The position numbers and the translations under genes were made by a program. Shown here piece by piece: positions 58,588 to 64,000 of a stretch of 64,000 nt of DNA (its first letter is position 1; every line of letters begins with the position of its first letter). The notes under the pieces were generated by a model, which saw only the letters and a list, made by a program, of their open reading frames with translations, was not told where the DNA came from and searched no databases. The stretch is from positions 186,001 through 250,000 of the forward strand of contig JAHJNN010000017.1 of the NCBI GenBank assembly GCA_018820765.1, read 5' to 3'. This stretch comes from Gammaproteobacteria bacterium (GTDB lineage: Bacteria > Pseudomonadota > Gammaproteobacteria > Burkholderiales > Thiobacillaceae).

Positions 58588-59890
58588 CGGAAGGCGGCGC
58601 CGCCATCAGGCGCTGCGCGGGGAAGAGCGCCGAGAAGGTGCTGCCCTTGCCGGGGATGGACTGGACGTCCAGGCGCGCGCCGTGGCGGGTGAGAACATGC
58701 TTGACGATGGCGAGCCCGAGCCCGGTGCCGCCGGTTTCGCGCGAACGGCTGCGGTCGACGCGGTAGAAGCGCTCGGTCAACCGCGGAATGTGTTCTGCCG
58801 CGATGCCCTCGCCAGTGTCGGTCACTGAAAAGACGCCTTCCCCATTGCGCTCGCGCCAGGCCAGCGTGATTTCGCCGCCGTCAGGAGTGTAGCGCACCGC
58901 ATTCGACACCATGTTGCCAAGCGCGCTGCGGATTTCCTGCAGATTGCCCTTGAGCCAGGCGCTGCTGCCAACCTCCAGATTGACGCGATGCCGTCCCCGG
59001 CTCAACGACTCGGCTTCGCCCTTCAGCACCTGGGCCAGTTCGGACACGTTGACGGGCTCGTCGTTCAGCGTGTGCTCGGCGCTTTCCAGCCGCGACAGGG
59101 TCAGCAGATCGTCCAGCAGGTGCTGCATGCGCCGGGTATGGTCGAGCATCAGATCGAAATAACGGCGTGATTCGCCGGGCGGCAGGTCGGGCGCGTCGGC
59201 CAGGGTTTCGACAAAGCCGCCGACCACGGTCAAGGGGGTGCGCAATTCATGCGAGACGTTGGCGATGAAGTCGCGCCGCATGGCGTCGACCCGCTCGAGA
59301 TCGGTGATGTCGCGGGCGACCAGCAGCTTTTGCGAAGCGCCGAACGGCACCAGTTGCAGCGACAGGGTCAGCTCGCGGTTGATCGGCGATTTGCAGACCA
59401 GCCGGCGCGAGTAATCGGCGGCATCGAGAAAATCCAGGAAATGCGCCTGCCGCAGCAGGTAGCGCACGAACTGCCCCCGGTCGCGTTCGGAATCCAGCCC
59501 GAGGAATTTGCGGGACGCCGGATTGCACCACTCGATCTGGTCGCTGCGATTGAGAATGACCATGCCGTCCGGCACGGCCATCGCGGCGTGCTCGAACTGC
59601 TCGAGCGCGGAGGTCAGCTCGCCGCGGCTGGCTTTCTGGCGTTTCTGGAGTTTTTGCAGCCGGTAGAAGATGTCGCCCCAGGTGCCGGTGGCGTCGGGCG
59701 GATCCACTTCGTCTGGATTTTCCAGCCAGCGCGCCAGGCGGAATTCCTGCCACAGGCGGCGCAGCATCACGAAGGCCTGGACGCCGGCCAGAAATCCCAG
59801 CGCCGCCACCCAGCCGGAACCGGCCCACAGAATCAGCGCCACCAGCATGACGCTGGCCAGCACACTGAGGGGACGCCACCAGAAACCCAT
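58544..59890 (-). CDS. phoR: Phosphate regulon sensor histidine kinase PhoR
   Basis: A 448-residue inner-membrane protein. Two N-terminal helices (about 8-50), a PAS domain (about 105-200) and a kinase core with phosphoacceptor His214 in VSHELRTPL, N-box MVSNAVRYTPDGG and glycine box GGTGLGLAIVKHVLTRHGA. It has the typical PhoR layout without a large periplasmic sensor and responds to phosphate limitation through the Pst/PhoU system, which is not in this window. It lies 30 bases downstream of phoB. Confidence 0.94.
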   Translation of the reverse strand: MGFWWRPLSVLASVMLVALILWAGSGWVAALGFLAGVQAFVMLRRLWQEFRLARWLENPDEVDPPDATGTWGDIFYRLQKLQKRQKASRGELTSALEQFEHAAMAVPDGMVILNRSDQIEWCNPASRKFLGLDSERDRGQFVRYLLRQAHFLDFLDAADYSRRLVCKSPINRELTLSLQLVPFGASQKLLVARDITDLERVDAMRRDFIANVSHELRTPLTVVGGFVETLADAPDLPPGESRRYFDLMLDHTRRMQHLLDDLLTLSRLESAEHTLNDEPVNVSELAQVLKGEAESLSRGRHRVNLEVGSSAWLKGNLQEIRSALGNMVSNAVRYTPDGGEITLAWRERNGEGVFSVTDTGEGIAAEHIPRLTERFYRVDRSRSRETGGTGLGLAIVKHVLTRHGARLDVQSIPGKGSTFSALFPAQRLMAAPPSATVIPFPAQGQAAG

Positions 59891-59920
59891 GTTTACCTGC
59901 CTAAAAACCCGGTGGGCGGA

Positions 59921-60613
59921 TTATCCCACTTCGGCCGAAAAGCGGTAGCCCGACCCGCGCACGGTCTGGATCAGTTCGGCGTGGCCGGACGGCTCCAGCG
60001 CCAGGCGCAGGCGGCGGATGTGAACATCGACCGTGCGCTCCTCGACGAAGACGTCGTCGCCCCACACCTGGTCGAGCAGCTGGGTTCGCGAATACACGCG
60101 TTCGGGATGGGTCATGAAGAAATGCAGCAGGCGGAATTCGGTCGGTCCCAGCTCCAGCGCCCGTCCGCGCCCCTGCACGCGGTGACTGACGGGATCGAGT
60201 CTCAATCCGTTGACTTCCACCGGTTCGTCGGTCATCTGCGGCGCACGGCGGCGCAGCACGGCCTTGATGCGCGACACCAGCTCGCGCGGGGAAAAGGGCT
60301 TGGTGATGTAGTCGTCGGCACCGGTGTCCAGCCCCAGCACCTTGTCGCGCTCTTCGCCGCGCGCCGTCAGCATGATGATGGGGATCGGCTGGGTGCGTTC
60401 GTCGCTGCGCAGGCGCTTGCACAAATCGATGCCGGACATGCCGGGCAGCATCCAGTCGAGCAGGATGACGTCGGGCAGGGTGTTCTTGAGAAATTTCAGC
60501 GCATGCTCGGCATCGCCGGCGGCGGTGACCTGATGGCCGGCCTGCGCCAGATTGAACTTCAGCAATTCCTGAATCCCGGGTTCGTCTTCGACCAGTAAAA
60601 TATTGGCAGCCAT
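59921..60613 (-). CDS. phoB: Phosphate regulon response regulator PhoB
   Basis: A 230-residue OmpR-family regulator. The receiver has Asp53 in LLDWMLPG. The winged-helix domain (about 130-228) includes [26 protein letters not shown] and the recognition segment [14 protein letters not shown]. It activates phosphate-starvation genes by binding PHO boxes, and one stands just upstream of its own start, which predicts autoregulation. Confidence 0.96.
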   Translation of the reverse strand: MAANILLVEDEPGIQELLKFNLAQAGHQVTAAGDAEHALKFLKNTLPDVILLDWMLPGMSGIDLCKRLRSDERTQPIPIIMLTARGEERDKVLGLDTGADDYITKPFSPRELVSRIKAVLRRRAPQMTDEPVEVNGLRLDPVSHRVQGRGRALELGPTEFRLLHFFMTHPERVYSRTQLLDQVWGDDVFVEERTVDVHIRRLRLALEPSGHAELIQTVRGSGYRFSAEVG

Positions 60614-60643
60614 GGTGACTCCAGCTTTGTTTGAATGGTGGCC

Positions 60644-60677
60644 ATCCTATGACAGCAGTATGACTGATTTATGACAG
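60644..60677 (-). promoter_or_regulatory. PHO box and -10 element of phoB
   Basis: On the minus strand CTGTCAT, CAGTCAT and CTGTCAT begin at 60677, 60666 and 60655, a strict 11-base period. The first two fit the 18-base PHO box consensus closely. TAGGAT (60649-60644) starts 10 bases after that box, where the -10 of a PhoB-activated promoter belongs. Confidence 0.85.
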
Positions 60678-60750
60678 CCGTACCCCTCGCCAAACCGGCG
60701 CCATCCTGCGACTGGTAGAATTCCCGGCTGATCCGCTCATCCCCCCTGCC

Positions 60751-61485
60751 ATGGATAAAACCACCCACTTCGGCTACAAGCAGGTCGCCGAATCCGAAAA
60801 AGCCGCCAAGGTGGCCGAGGTCTTCCATTCCGTCGCCGCGCAGTACGACCTCATGAACGACCTCATGTCGGCCGGGCTGCACCGGCTGTGGAAGCGCTTT
60901 GCCGTGGCACAGGCGGGCCTGCGGCCGGGGATGAAGGTGCTCGACGTCGCCGGCGGTACCGCCGATCTGACGCGGCTGTTCCTGAAGGACGTCGGTGCAA
61001 CCGGCACCGTGCTGCTCACCGACATCAACTTCTCCATGCTGCGCGAAGGCCGCGACCGCATGCTGAACGAGGGCAGGACGCCCCCCAGCGTGCAGTGCGA
61101 CGGCGAGCGGCTGCCCTTCCCCGACAATTATTTCGATTGTGTTTCCGTGGCCTTCGGTTTGCGCAACATGACGCACAAGGACCAGGCGCTGGCCGAAATG
61201 AACCGTGTGCTGAAGCCGGGCGGACGTCTGCTGGTGCTGGAGTTCTCCAAGGTGTGGAAGCCGCTGGAGCCGGCCTACGACCTGTATTCGTTCAAGCTGC
61301 TGCCGCTGATGGGCAAGCTCGTTACCAAGGACGCCGCGAGCTACCAGTACCTGGCCGAGTCGATCCGCATGCATCCCGGACAGGACGAACTCAAGGCCAT
61401 GATGGAAGCCGCCGGCTTCGCCAAGGTCAGCTATCACAACCTGACCGCCGGTGTGGTCGCCCTGCACAAGGGCTTCAAGGTTTGA
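60751..61485 (+). CDS. ubiE: Ubiquinone/menaquinone methyltransferase UbiE
   Basis: A 244-residue SAM-dependent C-methyltransferase acting in quinone biosynthesis. The SAM-binding motif I is [12 protein letters not shown], and conserved family segments are [17 protein letters not shown] and [13 protein letters not shown]. Its stop codon overlaps the TTG start of ubiJ. Confidence 0.97.
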   Translation: MDKTTHFGYKQVAESEKAAKVAEVFHSVAAQYDLMNDLMSAGLHRLWKRFAVAQAGLRPGMKVLDVAGGTADLTRLFLKDVGATGTVLLTDINFSMLREGRDRMLNEGRTPPSVQCDGERLPFPDNYFDCVSVAFGLRNMTHKDQALAEMNRVLKPGGRLLVLEFSKVWKPLEPAYDLYSFKLLPLMGKLVTKDAASYQYLAESIRMHPGQDELKAMMEAAGFAKVSYHNLTAGVVALHKGFKV

Positions 61486-62060
61486 TCACTGAAGCCCTGT
61501 TCGAGCACAGCCTCAACCACCTGCTGCGACAGTCGCCCGGCGCGGCCGAGGCGCTCGTCCGCCATGCGGGATGCAGCGTGCGCTTTGATCTCACGCTGGC
61601 GCAGTTCGATTTCCGCATTGCCGACGACGGCTGCTTTTCGGAGGCCGTGGTCGACGCCCCCGACGCCGTCATCCGCCCCACCGCCGCGCTCCTCACCCGT
61701 CTGCCGTTTTTCGGCCGCGAGGCGCTGCGCGACGCCGACTACAGCGGCGATCCGGCCCTGCTCGCCACGCTGGACCGCGTCTTCAAGCGGCTGGATTGGG
61801 ACGTCGAGGCCGACCTCGCGCCGCTCGTCGGCGACGTCGCGGCGCATCGCCTGCATGCGTTCGGGCGCGACGCGCTGGCCAGCATCGCTCACACGCTCTC
61901 CGCACTCGGCCGCAATGTCAGCGAATACGTGGTCGAGGAAGCCGAGCTGATGGCGCGCGGCGTCGATGTTGACCGCTTCAACCATGAAGTGGACAGGCTG
62001 GCCGACGACGTGGCGCGGCTGGATGCCCGCCTGCGGCGGCTGGAAGCAGGCGACGTATGA
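61482..62060 (+). CDS. ubiJ: Ubiquinone biosynthesis accessory factor UbiJ (SCP2 domain)
   Basis: A 192-residue protein that starts with TTG overlapping the ubiE stop codon. An N-terminal helix ([14 protein letters not shown]) is followed by an SCP2 lipid-carrier domain and a C-terminal coiled coil ([25 protein letters not shown]). UbiJ binds lipid intermediates for the soluble Ubi complex. Its TGA overlaps the ubiB ATG, so ubiE-ubiJ-ubiB are a single coupled operon. Confidence 0.92.
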   Translation: MITEALFEHSLNHLLRQSPGAAEALVRHAGCSVRFDLTLAQFDFRIADDGCFSEAVVDAPDAVIRPTAALLTRLPFFGREALRDADYSGDPALLATLDRVFKRLDWDVEADLAPLVGDVAAHRLHAFGRDALASIAHTLSALGRNVSEYVVEEAELMARGVDVDRFNHEVDRLADDVARLDARLRRLEAGDV

Positions 62061-63637
62061 AACTGCTGCGCCTCGTCCGCATCCTCACCGTCGGCCTGCG
62101 TTTCGGGCTGGAGGAATTCTTCCTCGGCCACGAGCGGGTGCGGCCGCTGCGCTGGCTGGTGCGCGCCACGCTGTTCTGGCGTCCGCTGACCGAGCCGCGC
62201 GGCGTGCGCCTGCGCCGCGCGCTGGAGGCGCTGGGGCCGATTTTCGTCAAGTTCGGACAGATGCTCTCGACCCGGCGCGATCTGGTGCCGCTCGACATCG
62301 CCGACGAGCTCGCCCAGCTGCAGGACCGGGTGCCGCCGTTTCCGTCCAGCCAAGCCATCGCCACGCTGGAAGCGGCTTATAAAAAGCCGCTGACCGAAGT
62401 ATTCGCCGAATTCGACGCCACCCCGGTCGCCTCCGCTTCGGTGGCGCAGGTGCATTTCGCGCGCCTGCACGACGGCACCGCCGTCGCGGTGAAAGTGCTG
62501 CGCCCAGGCATTGCGCCGGTGATCGCGCATGACGTGTCGCTGCTCTATGCCGCCGCCGGCATGATCGAAAAGCTCTTCGCCGACGGCCGTCGGCTGCGCC
62601 CGCGCGAAGTGGTGGCGGAATTCGAGAAGCACCTGGAAGACGAACTCGACCTGATGCGCGAAGCCGCCAACTGCTCGCAGCTGCGGCGCAACTTCAGGGA
62701 TTCGCCGCTGCTCCTGGTGCCCGAAGTCTACTGGGACTACTGCGGCCACGACGTCATGGTGATGGACCGCATGGACGGCATCCCGGTGAGCCAGGTTGAT
62801 CGACTCAGGGAATCCGGCGTCGACATCCCGAAACTCGCCGCCACCGGGGTTGAAATCTTCTTCACCCAGGTGTTCCGCGACGGCTTCTTCCACGCCGACA
62901 TGCATCCGGGCAACATCCTGGTACGCCCGGGAAATCGCCCTCTCCCCAACCCTCCCCCCAAGGGGGAGGGAGCGAACGCCGGGCCCAAACCGATTGACCA
63001 GTACATTGCCCTCGACTTCGGCATCATGGGCACGCTCACCGAGGTCGACAAGCAGTACCTCGCGCGCAATTTCCTCGCCTTCTTCCGCCGCGACTACAAG
63101 GGTGTCGCGCTGGCTCACCTGGAATCCGGCTGGGTGCCGGCCGACACCCGCATTGATGAGCTCGAGGCTGCGGTGCGCGCGGTGTGCGAGCCGGTGTTCG
63201 ACCGCCCGCTGAAGGACATTTCCTTCGGCCGCGTGCTGCTGCAGCTGTTCCAGGCCTCGCGCCGCTTCAACGTGGAAATCCAGCCGCAACTGGTGCTGCT
63301 GCAGAAAACGCTGCTGAATATCGAAGGCCTTGGGCGCCAGCTCGACCCTGATCTCGACCTGTGGAAAACCGCCAAGCCGTTTCTGGAACGCTGGATGAAC
63401 GAGCAGATGGGCTGGCGCGCCCTGGTGAAGCATCTGCAAACCGAGGCGCCAAAATGGGCGGTGCTGTTGCCGCAACTACCGCGGCTTACCCATGCCTATC
63501 TCTCGCGCGACGACAAACGGGGCGCGCTCGAAGCCCGCTTGGAGCAGATCGCCGCCAAGCAGGTTCACGCCACTTGGCTGCTGGCCGTTACGGCCGGTCT
63601 GGCCGCCCTGGCACTAGTGGCGGCCCTGCTCAGGTAA
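62057..63637 (+). CDS. ubiB: Ubiquinone biosynthesis kinase-like ATPase UbiB, with inserted repeat
   Basis: A 526-residue member of the atypical kinase family. Diagnostic motifs are [24 protein letters not shown], the nucleotide-binding HADMHPGN (279-286) and the DFG (320-322). Two C-terminal membrane helices ([17 protein letters not shown] region) anchor it. Between HPGN and DFG there is an extra stretch of about 17 residues including [11 protein letters not shown], encoded by a perfect GC-rich palindrome. The frame is preserved, so the protein may still work. Confidence 0.94.
   Translation: MKLLRLVRILTVGLRFGLEEFFLGHERVRPLRWLVRATLFWRPLTEPRGVRLRRALEALGPIFVKFGQMLSTRRDLVPLDIADELAQLQDRVPPFPSSQAIATLEAAYKKPLTEVFAEFDATPVASASVAQVHFARLHDGTAVAVKVLRPGIAPVIAHDVSLLYAAAGMIEKLFADGRRLRPREVVAEFEKHLEDELDLMREAANCSQLRRNFRDSPLLLVPEVYWDYCGHDVMVMDRMDGIPVSQVDRLRESGVDIPKLAATGVEIFFTQVFRDGFFHADMHPGNILVRPGNRPLPNPPPKGEGANAGPKPIDQYIALDFGIMGTLTEVDKQYLARNFLAFFRRDYKGVALAHLESGWVPADTRIDELEAAVRAVCEPVFDRPLKDISFGRVLLQLFQASRRFNVEIQPQLVLLQKTLLNIEGLGRQLDPDLDLWKTAKPFLERWMNEQMGWRALVKHLQTEAPKWAVLLPQLPRLTHAYLSRDDKRGALEARLEQIAAKQVHATWLLAVTAGLAALALVAALLR
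62950..62970. repeat. Palindromic repeat inserted in ubiB
   Basis: CCCTCCCCC (62950-62958) and its complement (62962-62970) form a 9-base stem with a three-base loop. The surrounding 62931-62975 reads [11 protein letters not shown] in the ubiB frame, a peptide produced in many genomes by dispersed GC-rich palindromes that invade coding sequence. Confidence 0.7.
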
Positions 63638-63661
63638 GCCCGGCAATCTGCGCCTACCGCC

Positions 63662-64000
63662 TCAGGGTATCGCCCTGTCGATGTTGATCTGAAGATTCTG
63701 CGTTCCGGGCTTGACCGGGCCGACGCTGCCTTCGAGGTCGCCGCTTTGCGCGCTGGCGTTGCCGCTTTTCGAAATCCGGGCAACCACCGTGACCGAGGGA
63801 AAAGCCGAGAGATTCATCCCCTGCGCCATCGCATTGGAATCGTCCAGGCTGAAGCGCGCCGGCAGTTCGCCCGCCTTCAGGCTGAGGATGGCCAGCGGCA
63901 TGCGCGGTCCCTTCTCGGCGCGGGCGAAGATGAACAGCGTATCCCCGGACGACACCTTGGCCGCCAGCACCGGCGCCACGTTGACCTGTCCGCTGATCTG
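63662..64000 (-). CDS. ccmI: C-terminal part of cytochrome c biogenesis protein CcmI/CycH (incomplete at the window edge)
   Basis: The frame is open to the window end; the visible 112 residues are the C-terminal beta-rich domain of CcmI/CycH (QISGQVNVAPVLAAKVSSGDTLFIFARAEKGPRMPLAILS, then ARISKSGNASAQSGDLEG and INIDRAIP). In the complete protein this follows membrane helices and TPR repeats and holds apocytochrome c during heme attachment. The GTG at 63979 is an internal valine, not a start. Confidence 0.85.
   Translation of the reverse strand, partial: QISGQVNVAPVLAAKVSSGDTLFIFARAEKGPRMPLAILSLKAGELPARFSLDDSNAMAQGMNLSAFPSVTVVARISKSGNASAQSGDLEGSVGPVKPGTQNLQINIDRAIP

Overview
The window looks like chromosomal DNA of a GC-rich betaproteobacterium. 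The gene content points to the Nitrosomonadales/Thiobacillaceae side: lptM-lysA with divergent cyaY, ubiE-ubiJ-ubiB, algZ-algR, phoB-phoR, msrP-msrQ, a PEP-CTERM surface protein with a PrsT-type TPR protein, and a PAK-repeat histone H1-like protein. This placement is inferred from gene families; no rRNA or tRNA gene is visible to fix it.

Layout. 1-4.4 kb: a tightly packed signalling operon (5'-truncated hybrid histidine kinase, REC-GGDEF, REC-PAS, Crp-like regulator). 4.6-5.6 kb: three small envelope/stress genes. 5.7-14.35 kb: one giant cyclic beta-1,2-glucan synthase. 14.5-18.1 kb: an operon of an unknown 135-aa protein, a KaiC-like double ATPase and a GGDEF/EAL protein. 18.1-18.7 kb: an L,D-transpeptidase-like gene broken by an internal deletion. 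19-20.4 kb: a cation/proton antiporter. 20.6-26.9 kb: small stress and envelope genes (zinc-ribbon protein, secreted unknowns, phospholipase-D/cardiolipin-synthase protein, DUF3309, collagen-like lipoprotein, BON lipoprotein, yqjD-yqjE-yqjK-like set, rhodanese). 27-30.7 kb: PEP-CTERM protein with a sigma-54 promoter, and the PrsT-like TPR protein. From 30.9 kb the window is mostly housekeeping: metH, a NUDIX hydrolase, algR/algZ, argH, a MarR-type regulator, cyaY, lptM, lysA, the histone-like protein, msrQ/msrP, an RND adaptor and pump, a thioredoxin, an Hda-type protein, nadA, a DUF808 protein, a PhnD-like binding protein with a diguanylate cyclase, a 1256-residue FAD/Fe-S oxidoreductase, a HIT protein, phoR/phoB, ubiE/ubiJ/ubiB and the 3' end of a ccmI/cycH-type gene.

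How the parts connect. The most notable hidden signal is a bipartite promoter-like motif, TGTGCG-N7-ACAGAC (one copy ACCGAC), which recurs in front of the small stress genes and the KaiC operon. In three copies a CTA-type -10-like element follows after exactly 17 bases. It suggests one regulon across 4-25 kb, possibly tied to the signalling operon and Crp-like protein at the left end (inference). Cyclic di-GMP turnover is a second theme, with three GGDEF proteins in three contexts.

Other points worth checking: a MITE-like element with 31-bp inverted ends between nadA and the DUF808 gene that appears to supply the latter's ribosome binding site; an in-frame palindromic repeat inside ubiB; a triple-repeat PHO box before phoB; a terminator-like hairpin inside the thioredoxin leader; and an apparent non-standard start codon for the glucan synthase. 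No CRISPR array, phage, transposase gene or RNA gene was recognised.
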